A stretch of DNA of 62,389 nt, taken from contig CAZJBH010000001.1 in assembly GCA_964544485.1 (NCBI GenBank), forward strand, positions 1-62,389, read 5' to 3'. The stretch comes from CAZJBH01 sp964544485 (GTDB lineage Bacteria; Patescibacteriota; Minisyncoccia; Portnoybacterales; UBA2143). Made by a program: the position numbers and the translations under genes. Position 1 is the first letter of the stretch; each line of letters opens with the position of its first letter. Of the stretch, positions 8,017-16,446 are shown one piece after another. Below the pieces are notes generated by a model. It was not told where the DNA came from. It did not search any database and saw nothing but the letters and a program-made list of their open reading frames with translations.

Positions 8017-10385
8017 TGATTTGTTTTTTTAAAAAATATCAAAAAAATATTTTCCAATTTAGCCTGATTTTTTTAATCAGTAGTTTAGGTATTTTTATTT
8101 TAGCGAATAATGTTCAAGCAGGGATTTTGGGCGAAATAGGAGACGGAGTCAAGAATGGCATTTTATATTTAATCGGTGAATTTTTAGGGATATGTATACA
8201 ATTTTTAGGGATTGTAGTTGCTTGGATTGTTGGTTTGTTAAAAGGAGTTATGGAATTTGGCAATCCACAAAATGCTAGCCTGGTAAAGGATGGCTGGACC
8301 ATAGTTAGAGATATGACAAATATGTTGTTTATCCTGATTTTATTGATTATTGCTTTTGCTACGATTTTGCGAAAAGAAAACTATGGCATGAAAGCGCTTT
8401 TGCCAAAATTAATCGGAATTGCTTTATTAATTAATTTTAGTTTAGTCATCGCTGGGGCAATAATAGATTTTGCTGATGCGATTACCCAAACTTTTTTATA
8501 TAAAGATGAAGCTACTGGAGAAGTAAAATTATTCCAAGAAGATTTACCTCGTGCTCTTATGATACCTGCTTATATTGATAATACTGGCAAGATAGATGAT
8601 CTTGATAAAAGAAAGGCAAGGTGGATGTGTCAAATAGAAGAAGATGGAATATATGAAATTGCCATGACGCAAGAAGCTTGTGAATCAATGTTGGATGGTA
8701 AATGCAGCGGTCATTGTTTTAAAACAATATTAGAAACCGAAGAAGCGCAAGTGCTTAATGAAGAAATGAGTGATCCGGATTATAATATGAACATGATTTT
8801 GGGGATGCTGCTTTCTATCCTATTTATGATCATTGCTATTTTTGTCTTAGCAGCTTTATTCTTTATGCTGATTTTCCGGGTTTTAACATTATGGTTTTTA
8901 TTAATTTTAATGCCAATCGCTTTGCTTTTATGGGTTTTGCCGGCAACTGCAAGCATGTTTAGTAGATGGATACATACTTTTTTCAGATGGACTTTTTTTG
9001 CTCCAATTGTTACTTTTTTTATCTGGTTAAGCGTAACTTCTTGGATCAAATTTTTAGAAGGTAGCGCAGGCGCTCCTGGAGGAGAAATTTCAGTAGGAAT
9101 GTCCGGAATAGCTAAACATAAAATGTTAGCTAAACAAGTAGTTCCGCAGGTTTTTTTGCCGGAGAATTTATTCCAATTTATTTTAGTTTGCGGCATGTTG
9201 ATTGGTTCATTGGTAGTTGCTCAGAAAATGTCTATCCATGGAGCTAGTGGAGCAATAAGCTTAGGTAAGAAATGGGGGGTTGGAGCAGCTAAAAAAACAG
9301 GCGGGGCTGTGGGCGGATATACAAAGAGAAAAGCGCAAAGAATGACAGCTAAACCAGCCGGAGTGGTTGGCCGTGGGTTTGACCGGGCAAGCGCTTGGAC
9401 GCGTAAATCTAAATTAGGAAAGTATAGCGGATTAAGCAAGGGTTTAGGCAAGTACGGCGCTGGATTAAGCAAACATTATGAAGGAGAAAGAAATAGGATT
9501 AATGAAGAAAAGAAAAAATATGAAAATATGTCTCCGGATCATTTGAAATCGCTTTACAAAACCGTAACTGATCGCAGGAGCAAAATAGCGATTGGCCAGG
9601 CTTTAGCTGAAAAAGGCAAGCTTAAAGCAGATGAGTCGCGTGGATTCACAGAAACAGATATTAAAAATCTTGCTAAATATTCCCAGACTTATGGCATGGA
9701 AAAGAATATTCTTAAGACGCGCCCTGAATTAGCGCTTGAAATGCCTAAACAAGATTTAGATAAAGTCATTTCTAGTTTAAAGCCGGAAGATATGAAAAAT
9801 TTAGATAATACTTCAATTAAAAATTCGTCACAGGTTCAAGAAAGTGTTTCAAAGCAATTTCAAGAAGGCGGAAACTTTACCAGCAAACATTTGTCTGAGT
9901 TGTATAATAATAATTATGAAGTTTATAATACAATTGAAAATGAAGTGCTTAATAATAATTATGAGTCTTTGCGTAATGATATCAAGCAATTTTTAGATAA
10001 GCAAAAAGAGTCAAGTAAAGAGGCTCCTGTTAGGACTAGAGGGTCAACCAAAGAAGCGATCAGAGATTATTTGCGTAGTGAGGCGCCTAAAGATGTTAAC
10101 GCGCTTAGCGAGATGATGGGTACACTTCAGCCTGAGGATGTAGCTGAATTATCGCAGGGATTTTCTAGCGGATATGCGCCTAATGAAGTGGCAGAATCAA
10201 TGGCTAAACAATTTGAAGAAGGCAAGGGGTGGAGAGCTGATCATTTAAACGCTTTAAAACAAAGCAATCCGGATCTTTATAGCAAGGTAGAAGACACTTT
10301 AAATCAGAATCGGGTTAACATTTCTAAAGATGTAAGAGATTATATGGCTAGCAATCCGGAAAGAGTTATCTTAGAAACTAAATAA
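8016..10385 (+). CDS. VirB6/TrbL-like polytopic T4SS channel protein
   Basis: Protein of 789 aa. A signal-like N-terminal helix ending ANNVQAG is followed by several membrane helices spread over about residues 40-150 (IVVAWIVGLLKGV; NMLFILILLIIAFATIL; LIGIALLINFSLVIAGAII). An extracytoplasmic loop with Cys follows (WMCQIEED; CESMLDGKCSGHC). More helices at about 255-400 include the FRVLTLWFLLILMPIALL and FSRWIHTFFRWTFFAPI blocks typical of CPR VirB6/TrbL proteins. From about residue 410 the chain becomes cytoplasmic, basic and Gly-rich (GASGAISLGKKWGVGAAKKT), then strongly helical and charged to the end. It presumably forms the inner-membrane channel for the T4SS-like machine. The long C-terminal tail is unusual and may bind substrate or the ATPase. 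Confidence 0.75.
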   Translation: MICFFKKYQKNIFQFSLIFLISSLGIFILANNVQAGILGEIGDGVKNGILYLIGEFLGICIQFLGIVVAWIVGLLKGVMEFGNPQNASLVKDGWTIVRDMTNMLFILILLIIAFATILRKENYGMKALLPKLIGIALLINFSLVIAGAIIDFADAITQTFLYKDEATGEVKLFQEDLPRALMIPAYIDNTGKIDDLDKRKARWMCQIEEDGIYEIAMTQEACESMLDGKCSGHCFKTILETEEAQVLNEEMSDPDYNMNMILGMLLSILFMIIAIFVLAALFFMLIFRVLTLWFLLILMPIALLLWVLPATASMFSRWIHTFFRWTFFAPIVTFFIWLSVTSWIKFLEGSAGAPGGEISVGMSGIAKHKMLAKQVVPQVFLPENLFQFILVCGMLIGSLVVAQKMSIHGASGAISLGKKWGVGAAKKTGGAVGGYTKRKAQRMTAKPAGVVGRGFDRASAWTRKSKLGKYSGLSKGLGKYGAGLSKHYEGERNRINEEKKKYENMSPDHLKSLYKTVTDRRSKIAIGQALAEKGKLKADESRGFTETDIKNLAKYSQTYGMEKNILKTRPELALEMPKQDLDKVISSLKPEDMKNLDNTSIKNSSQVQESVSKQFQEGGNFTSKHLSELYNNNYEVYNTIENEVLNNNYESLRNDIKQFLDKQKESSKEAPVRTRGSTKEAIRDYLRSEAPKDVNALSEMMGTLQPEDVAELSQGFSSGYAPNEVAESMAKQFEEGKGWRADHLNALKQSNPDLYSKVEDTLNQNRVNISKDVRDYMASNPERVILETK

Positions 10386-10391
10386 TAAATT

Positions 10392-10841
10392 ATGAGCCAA
10401 GCAATACTTAAAAATATTTCTAATCCAAGAGTAAGAGAGAAATATCAGAAATATTTTCAACTTCCAAAATCTATTAGAAGTCAGTTTTTTAATTCTCAAA
10501 CAGCTGCAAAAATTCGCCAAGCAGGAAAAAAGAACAATTTAAACTTGTCTCAAATTTCAGAAGCAGCTTATTTAACCGGAGGGATTTTATTAGGTGAGTT
10601 TAGAATAACTGAATTTGTTGAAAGATTAATGCAAGATTGCCAATTAAATCAGCAAGAAGCCCGCCAATTAGCGCGCGATATCAATCAAGTTATTTTTTTG
10701 CCAGTTAAAGATGATCTCAAAAGATTGCATCAAATTAATTATTGGCCGAGAGAAAATGAAGTTTCTGCTTCTATTCAAAAAGAAGAATATAAATTTCCGC
10801 GATTAAATGGGAATTTAGTTAATTTAAGAAAAAAAGAATAA
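10392..10841 (+). CDS. Hypothetical protein of the T4SS locus
   Basis: Soluble, helical, basic protein of 149 aa with no signal peptide or membrane segment. It starts 6 nt after the VirB6-like gene and precedes the PrgI gene by 15 nt. The central part (LSQISEAAYLTGGILLGEF; ERLMQDCQLNQQEARQLA) resembles a small helical bundle. I do not recognise the family. Its fixed place between VirB6-like and PrgI genes suggests a cytoplasmic accessory to the secretion apparatus. Confidence 0.5.
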   Translation: MSQAILKNISNPRVREKYQKYFQLPKSIRSQFFNSQTAAKIRQAGKKNNLNLSQISEAAYLTGGILLGEFRITEFVERLMQDCQLNQQEARQLARDINQVIFLPVKDDLKRLHQINYWPRENEVSASIQKEEYKFPRLNGNLVNLRKKE

Positions 10842-10856
10842 TTTTAAAAATTTAAA

Positions 10857-11138
10857 ATGCAGGCTAAAGTACCACAATTTATTGATATCAAAGATAAGAT
10901 TGTTGGACCGCTTACTTTAAAGCAGTTTCTTTATTTTTTAGCCGGCGGAATTTTCTTATTCGTTCTTTGGTTTGTTTTAAAATTAGCCGCTTTTATTCTG
11001 GTTGCTATTCCGATTATTGTTATTTGCCTGGCTTTGGCTTTTTACCATCCGCAAGGGCAGCCATTGATAACTACGATTAAAAATATGTTTTATTTTTTCA
11101 TTCGGCCAAAATTATATACTTGGAAAAAAGATAAATAA
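10857..11138 (+). CDS. PrgI family (VirB3-like) membrane protein
   Basis: Protein of 93 aa with the family's characteristic opening (QAKVPQFIDIKDKIVGPLTLKQFLYF). A tight pair of membrane helices follows at about residues 25-65, then the HPQGQPLIT turn and a short basic tail (YTWKKDK). PrgI proteins take the place of VirB3 in Gram-positive and CPR T4SS loci and dock the VirB4 ATPase at the membrane. The downstream genes are exactly the TraC-like and VirB4 proteins expected, 5 nt away. The 10842-10856 gap has no clear SD. Confidence 0.8.
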   Translation: MQAKVPQFIDIKDKIVGPLTLKQFLYFLAGGIFLFVLWFVLKLAAFILVAIPIIVICLALAFYHPQGQPLITTIKNMFYFFIRPKLYTWKKDK

Positions 11139-11143
11139 ATATT

Positions 11144-11815
11144 ATGGCAAAAAAGATTAATTCAGCTTCAATACAAAAGCATTTGCCGCTTAAAGAAATT
11201 AAAGATGGAGTAGTTGTGCTAAAGAATAATTCATTGCGGGCGATTTTAATGGCGAGCAGTTTTAACTTTGCTTTAAAATCAAAAGAAGAACAAGACGCGA
11301 TTATTTATCGGTATCAGGATTTTTTAAATTCAATTGACTTTCCTCTTCAGCTGCTAGTTGGTTCAAGAAAATTTGATATTAGCAATTATTTGGATGTATT
11401 AAGGCAGAAACAAATGCAGCAAGAGAATGATTTACTTAAGATTCAGACAACCGAATATATTGAATTTGTTAAAAGCTTGACTGAAGTAACAAATATTATG
11501 ACTGAATCTTTTTATATTGTCATCCCTTATAGCGGAGGGGTTCAACAAAAAAAGGGTATTTTAAGCAATTTATTTAGCAGTTTTTCAGGAAACTCAAATA
11601 ATAAGGAAGATGAGACAAAAGAAATGAATTTTGCTAAAAGAAAGAATAATCTTTGGCAAAGAGTAGATTTTGTTTCTACTGGATTGCAGGCATTAGGGGT
11701 AAAAACCGCTCCTTTGAATAGCGAAGAATTAATCGAACTATTTTACAAGCTTTATAATCCAAGCGCTAAAGAGGAGCTGGAATTAAAAAAAGCTAAAACA
11801 TTAAGAAATCAATAA
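11144..11815 (+). CDS. TraC-like / VirB4 N-terminal-domain protein
   Basis: Protein of 223 aa that resembles the N-terminal, non-ATPase domain of VirB4/TraC (IKDGVVVLKNNSLRAILMASSFNFALKS, then SIDFPLQLLVGSRKFDI). It lacks Walker motifs. It is a separate gene that ends 5 nt before the VirB4 ATPase gene and in a different frame. The pattern 'TraC-like plus DUF87 ATPase' as two genes is, to my knowledge, usual in CPR T4SS loci, so I do not treat it as a frameshifted VirB4. It probably forms the membrane-facing part of the ATPase assembly. Confidence 0.7.
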   Translation: MAKKINSASIQKHLPLKEIKDGVVVLKNNSLRAILMASSFNFALKSKEEQDAIIYRYQDFLNSIDFPLQLLVGSRKFDISNYLDVLRQKQMQQENDLLKIQTTEYIEFVKSLTEVTNIMTESFYIVIPYSGGVQQKKGILSNLFSSFSGNSNNKEDETKEMNFAKRKNNLWQRVDFVSTGLQALGVKTAPLNSEELIELFYKLYNPSAKEELELKKAKTLRNQ

Positions 11816-11820
11816 AGATT

Positions 11821-13656
11821 ATGGGTTTATTTGGCAAATCTAAAAAAGAATCGAAAAAAGAAAAGCAGCCGGAAGAAAATTTAATGAATTTAATTGCTCC
11901 GGCTGGGTTAAAGGTTAATACCAAGCATGTCCAATTAGGAGAAAAATATCTTCGGACTTTGTTTGTTTTTGATTTTCCTAATAATTTAGTGACTGGATGG
12001 CTGGGTCCGATTATTACTCTTGATCAAGAGATGAATGTTTCTATTTTTGTTCATCCAATAGAAACTAAAGATATATTAAAAAAGCTGCGCAAGCGAACTG
12101 CTCAGGTGCAATCGCAAATATCAATGGAAATGGAAAAAGGAAAAGTTCGCGAGCCAAAGCTGGAAGCAGCTTTAGAAAGCATAGAAGACGCGCGGGATAA
12201 GCTTCAGACCGGAGAAGAGCGTTTATTTAAATTTGGCCTTTATATCACTCTTTTTGGCGATAATACAAAAGATTTAGATAATGCGGAAAACAAAGTAAGG
12301 GCGCTTTTGGAAACTCAGATGGTTTATGCTAAGCCGGCAGTTTTTCAGCAAGAACAGGGTTTTGATTCTACGCTTCCTTTGAATTTGGATAAACTAGCAA
12401 TTCATAATACTTTTAATACTCCTTCTTTAGCTTCAGCTTTTCCTTTTGTCTCTTCTGATCTAACTGACAACAAAGGAATTCTTTACGGGATTAATAAGCA
12501 TAATAGCTCTTTGATTTTATTTGATCGGTTTGATATGGAAAACGCAAATATGGTTATTTTCGCTAAATCAGGAGCTGGTAAAAGCTATTTTACTAAATTG
12601 GAAATTCTTCGTTCTTTGATGCAGGACACAGAAGTAATCATTATTGATCCGGAAAACGAATATCAATATTTAGCAGAAACAGTAGATGGAACTTTTATTG
12701 ATATTTCTTTGACTTCAAATAATCATATTAATCCTTTTGATTTGCCTAAGCCGGGCAAGAATGAGAATAAAGGCGATGTGCTTAAGGGAAATATTATTAA
12801 TCTGGTCGGGTTGATTAGAATGATGCTAGGCGGGTTAAGTCCGGAAGAAGATGCTTTGATTGACCGCGCTTTAACAGAAACTTATGCTTCGCGGGATATT
12901 ACAGCTGATTCTGATTTTGGAAATGCTGAGCCTCCTTTAATGCAGGATTTGCAGTCAATCCTTAAAGGAATGACCGGAGGAGAGAATTTAGTCACTCGTT
13001 TGGAAAAATATGTTACCGGAACTTATGCTAGTTTTTTTAATCAGCCAACGAATGTGGTTTTAGGCAAAAAATTAGTCATTTTTAGTATTCGGGATATGGA
13101 AGATGAATTGCGTCCTTTGGCAATGTATATCATTTTAAGATATATTTGGAATATTATTCGTTCTGAAACTAAAAGGCGCTTGATGATTGTGGATGAAGCT
13201 TGGTGGATGATGCAGCATGAAGACGCAGCTTCATTTATGTTTGGGATTGCTAAGCGTTGCCGTAAATATTATTTGGGATTAACAACAATTACTCAGGATG
13301 TAACTGATTTTATGCGTTCTAAGTACGGAGGCCCGATTGTAACTAATTCTTCTTTGCAGCTTTTATTCAAACAATCACCGGCAGCAATTGATATTGTTCA
13401 GAAAACCTTTAATCTAACCGAAAGAGAGAAATATATGCTCTTGCAATGCGCAGTTGGAGAAGGAATTATTTTTGCCGGCAACAAGCATGTTGCTATTCAG
13501 GTAGTTGCTTCATATACAGAAGATCAGGTAATCACTTCTGATCCGGCTCAATTAATGGAAATTGAAAAAGCTAAACAGGAATTAGCTGATCAGGAAAATG
13601 AAAGCTCTGAACAAGATAAAAAAGAAGCAGGTAATCAAGAAGAAAATATTTATTAA
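11821..13656 (+). CDS. VirB4-family T4SS ATPase
   Basis: Protein of 611 aa and the energising ATPase of a type IV secretion or conjugation apparatus. Walker A (AKSGAGKSYF) sits at about residues 247-255 and Walker B (LMIVDEAWWMM) at about 450-460. Between them are the usual VirB4 motifs (IIIDPENEYQYL, then INPFDLPKPG). Downstream are SLQLLFKQSP and a C-terminal region that becomes acidic and Gln-rich. The N-terminal 200 residues carry the LRKRTAQVQSQISME helical segment of the TraC/VirB4 N-lobe. Together with the upstream PrgI and VirB6-like genes this is the best evidence that 5129-15284 encodes a T4SS-like machine. Confidence 0.88.
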   Translation: MGLFGKSKKESKKEKQPEENLMNLIAPAGLKVNTKHVQLGEKYLRTLFVFDFPNNLVTGWLGPIITLDQEMNVSIFVHPIETKDILKKLRKRTAQVQSQISMEMEKGKVREPKLEAALESIEDARDKLQTGEERLFKFGLYITLFGDNTKDLDNAENKVRALLETQMVYAKPAVFQQEQGFDSTLPLNLDKLAIHNTFNTPSLASAFPFVSSDLTDNKGILYGINKHNSSLILFDRFDMENANMVIFAKSGAGKSYFTKLEILRSLMQDTEVIIIDPENEYQYLAETVDGTFIDISLTSNNHINPFDLPKPGKNENKGDVLKGNIINLVGLIRMMLGGLSPEEDALIDRALTETYASRDITADSDFGNAEPPLMQDLQSILKGMTGGENLVTRLEKYVTGTYASFFNQPTNVVLGKKLVIFSIRDMEDELRPLAMYIILRYIWNIIRSETKRRLMIVDEAWWMMQHEDAASFMFGIAKRCRKYYLGLTTITQDVTDFMRSKYGGPIVTNSSLQLLFKQSPAAIDIVQKTFNLTEREKYMLLQCAVGEGIIFAGNKHVAIQVVASYTEDQVITSDPAQLMEIEKAKQELADQENESSEQDKKEAGNQEENIY

Positions 13657-13658
13657 TT

Positions 13659-14138
13659 ATGAATCAAGAAGAAGAAAATCGTTTGATCAAATTGAATTTG
13701 CTTAGAAATGTGATCAGAAGAAAGCGTATTCCCAGAGAAGTTTTAGAAAAGATGAAAAAGGCTATTCAAATAAAAGAATCATCTCTTTGGCCGTTTGCCT
13801 TTATGGTTGGAATATTCAATGATCTGGTTGATTTAACAATAATCGGGACTATTCCAATCTTGGGGGATACCCTAGATTTAGCTACTAGCGCTATCTTGGT
13901 CCCTTTTATGTTTAGCCTTGGCGGCAAAATTAGAATTAAATTAACTCTTTTAGGGCTTGTTATAAGCGGGTTGGAATTTGTTCCTTTCCCATTAACAGAA
14001 ATGCTTAGCTTATGGACAGTTGCCCTTATATACGGGTATTACAAGGCGCAACAACGAGCTGAATTAGCTCAAAGAGGATTAGAAAAATATCAGCAAGGTA
14101 AAATTGATCGAGAAGCTTTAGCGGAATTTAATCAATAA
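13659..14138 (+). CDS. Hypothetical membrane protein in the T4SS locus
   Basis: Protein of 159 aa. A basic N-terminal third (RNVIRRKRIPREVLEKMKKA) is followed by two or three hydrophobic segments at about residues 55-130. One of them contains an IPILGDTLDLATS motif resembling the short Gly-Asp motif of DUF4112-type small membrane proteins. It ends with a charged helical tail. It starts 2 nt after the VirB4 stop. Function is not known; the position suggests a membrane accessory of the secretion system. Confidence 0.5.
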   Translation: MNQEEENRLIKLNLLRNVIRRKRIPREVLEKMKKAIQIKESSLWPFAFMVGIFNDLVDLTIIGTIPILGDTLDLATSAILVPFMFSLGGKIRIKLTLLGLVISGLEFVPFPLTEMLSLWTVALIYGYYKAQQRAELAQRGLEKYQQGKIDREALAEFNQ

Positions 14139-14159
14139 TAAAAAATATATTTAATCTTT

Positions 14160-15284
14160 ATGCAGATAAATATTGCTTCTCTTAAAAAAACATTAATTAT
14201 TTTATCAGCCGGACTTTTATTAGTTTTAACTCTTTTTGCGGGCTACAACTTTATTTTCAATCGCGCAGAAAAGAATGAAAATGGGAATGAAGAGCCTTTG
14301 ATAACTTCTCCGCGTCCGGAAATAAAAGCAATTTCTGAAAGATTTCCTTTAGGTGTAATTATTGACGGGAGCAAAGTTAAATACTATAGCCAGAGTGATG
14401 GCCGGGTTTATCAATCTGACTTAAATGGCAGTAATTTAAACAGGATTTCAGAAACCGTGATTGCTGGATTGGTTGAGGTTCTTTGGTCTGCGGACAAAGA
14501 TGAAGTAATCACTATTTTTAAAGAAGATGGTATTTTTGAAAAATATTATTATAATTACAAAACTAATCAAGCAAAAAAATTAGACTATAATTTGCGCTGG
14601 ATAGACTGGGCTCCGCAAGCTGATAAAATCGCTTATCATTATTACAATCCGCATAATCAAGCGAATAATATTTCAATTGCTGATCCAGATGGATCTAATT
14701 GGGAGAATATACTTGATTTAAGAATGAATGATTTAATTGTTGAATGGATAAGCGATCAAATGCTTGGAATTAGAAATAAGCCTAGTAGCGCAAAAATGAG
14801 CGCTGTTTATACGCTTAATATTAGGAATAAGGAATTTACAAAAGTGATTAATAGTTCTTACGGGCTTTCTGCCTTATGGTCTCCTAAAGGAGATAAATTA
14901 ATTTTTTCAGAAACTGATAGCCAGGGGCAAAAAGCGCGTTTGAAATTTGCTGATTTAGGAGATGGTTCTATTCAGCAGCTTAATTTTTTTACTTTGCCTG
15001 AAAAATGCGTTTGGAGCCAAGATAACCGGACTTTATTCTGTGCAGTGCCAAAGATAATTCCGGAAACAGCTAAATTACCTGATGATTATGAGAATAATCA
15101 GGTAACTTTTAAAGATAATTTTTGGAAAATTAATTTAGATACTCAGGAAGTAACTGAAATTTATCAGATTCAGGAAGAAGATATTCAATTTTACGACGCT
15201 GAATCTTTGTATTTGCCGATAATGGAAGATTATTTGCTTTTTGTTAATAAAAAAGACGGTTTGCTTTATAGCCTAGACCTATAA
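14160..15284 (+). CDS. Membrane-anchored TolB-like beta-propeller protein
   Basis: Protein of 374 aa: an N-terminal membrane anchor at about residues 12-34 followed by an extracytoplasmic domain of repeated blades. Examples are QSDLNGSNLNRISE, LRWIDWAPQADKIAYHYY, ALWSPKGDKLIFSET and CVWSQDNRTLFCAV. The 'W-SPDGDKI-' spacing is the signature of TolB/WD40-like propellers. It closes the T4SS-like locus, so it may be a periplasmic or cell-surface scaffold of that apparatus, or a separate sugar-binding protein. Its last 41 nt overlap the 3' end of the convergent O-antigen-ligase gene, leaving no room for an intergenic terminator. Confidence 0.65.
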   Translation: MQINIASLKKTLIILSAGLLLVLTLFAGYNFIFNRAEKNENGNEEPLITSPRPEIKAISERFPLGVIIDGSKVKYYSQSDGRVYQSDLNGSNLNRISETVIAGLVEVLWSADKDEVITIFKEDGIFEKYYYNYKTNQAKKLDYNLRWIDWAPQADKIAYHYYNPHNQANNISIADPDGSNWENILDLRMNDLIVEWISDQMLGIRNKPSSAKMSAVYTLNIRNKEFTKVINSSYGLSALWSPKGDKLIFSETDSQGQKARLKFADLGDGSIQQLNFFTLPEKCVWSQDNRTLFCAVPKIIPETAKLPDDYENNQVTFKDNFWKINLDTQEVTEIYQIQEEDIQFYDAESLYLPIMEDYLLFVNKKDGLLYSLDL

Positions 15285-16446
15285 TCAGCCAGAAAAGAAT
15301 TGCTAAATCAGCTTTCCAAAAAGGAGTGTCTAGCAGTCCATGAATTAAAATTACTAGCATAGTCGCAAAAATTATTAAACTCGGTTTTTTATTAAAACCC
15401 GGTTTTTTTTGTCTAAAAAAGCTTATTATCAGCCAAATAAAGCCGACTAATCCGATTAATCCGCTTTGCAGCCAGAAAGCTAGCCAGAGATTATGCGGCT
15501 GGGGAACTGCCCATTCTGGATAAGGCGGGAAATATTTTTGATAATTTAAATAATATTCTTGGAATAATCCTGGGCCGATACCAAGAAAAGAATAATCTTT
15601 AGTTATTTCCCAGGCTGATTTCCAAATAACTAGGCGAGATTCAAGGGAAGGATAAGAAAAATCAAGTATTTTTTGGAATTTATCGGTTGGCATTTGAGCT
15701 CCTAAGCCAAAGATAAGCAAAGCCAGAATAAAGAAAATAAATTTTCTATTAATATTAAAAATTAACAAAAAGAAAGTTGTTCCTAATAAAGCCAGCCAAG
15801 CGCTATAGGATTGAGTTAAATAAATGATAAATATTATTAAAAAATAGCTAACAATTAAGATTAAGCGATTAATTTTTTTATTAGTTTTTATAAACAAATA
15901 AAATGAAAGGATTAACAAGGGAGCTAAATACATAGCTAAGTAATTCGGTGAAAGATAAAAAGCAGCTAGCCGATTATCATAGGTTAAATAATTGTTAAGC
16001 CAGTAAAATAAGGCGATTAAGCTAGTTATAATTCCGGAAATCCACAAGCAGATAAAAATTAATTTGAATTGTTTTTTAGTTTTAATCTGATTAAGAAAGA
16101 TTAAAAGAAAGATTAGCGGAGCAATAAACCAGGCTTTTAAAATTCCGGCGCCAGTTTTAATCTGAATTGAGAATAAAAGGCTGATTAAAACTCCGAGCAG
16201 GATTAATAAGCTTGGCAGCCAGAGTTTTTGATATTTTTTTAAAACAGAATGTAATTCAGAAATAAGATTTTTTGATATAAGATTTTTAATTAACCAAAGA
16301 ATTAAAAGAAAATAAATTAACGCTTCAATTAAATTAAAAGGAATCCAACTGATTTTAAAATGAAATAAAGCTAAAGGAATGCAAAAACAAACAAGATAAA
16401 TACCAAAATTTATTCCTAAATCAATTTTTTTAATTATTGTTTTCAT
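15244..16446 (-). CDS. O-antigen ligase/polymerase-like (Wzy/WaaL-type) membrane protein
   Basis: Protein of 400 aa with about 10-11 membrane helices and a large extracytoplasmic loop near residues 275-310. The loop reads LGIGPGLFQEYYLNY and AVPQPHNLWLAFWLQSGLIG. The GxGPG and P-H-N-xxL-x(8)GxxG motifs mark the O-antigen ligase/polymerase (Wzy_C) superfamily, which polymerises lipid-linked glycans or transfers them to acceptors. The start overlaps the end of a paralogous gene upstream by 17 nt. Ligase and polymerase cannot be told apart from sequence. Confidence 0.8.
   Translation of the reverse strand: MKTIIKKIDLGINFGIYLVCFCIPLALFHFKISWIPFNLIEALIYFLLILWLIKNLISKNLISELHSVLKKYQKLWLPSLLILLGVLISLLFSIQIKTGAGILKAWFIAPLIFLLIFLNQIKTKKQFKLIFICLWISGIITSLIALFYWLNNYLTYDNRLAAFYLSPNYLAMYLAPLLILSFYLFIKTNKKINRLILIVSYFLIIFIIYLTQSYSAWLALLGTTFFLLIFNINRKFIFFILALLIFGLGAQMPTDKFQKILDFSYPSLESRLVIWKSAWEITKDYSFLGIGPGLFQEYYLNYQKYFPPYPEWAVPQPHNLWLAFWLQSGLIGLVGFIWLIISFFRQKKPGFNKKPSLIIFATMLVILIHGLLDTPFWKADLAILFWLIIGLGYKANRLFY

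Noticed and set aside
11144..13656. VirB4 broken by a frameshift
   Set aside because: The two frames are separated by a proper stop and a new ATG with normal spacing, the second has a full ATPase, and the two-gene form is usual in CPR T4SS loci.
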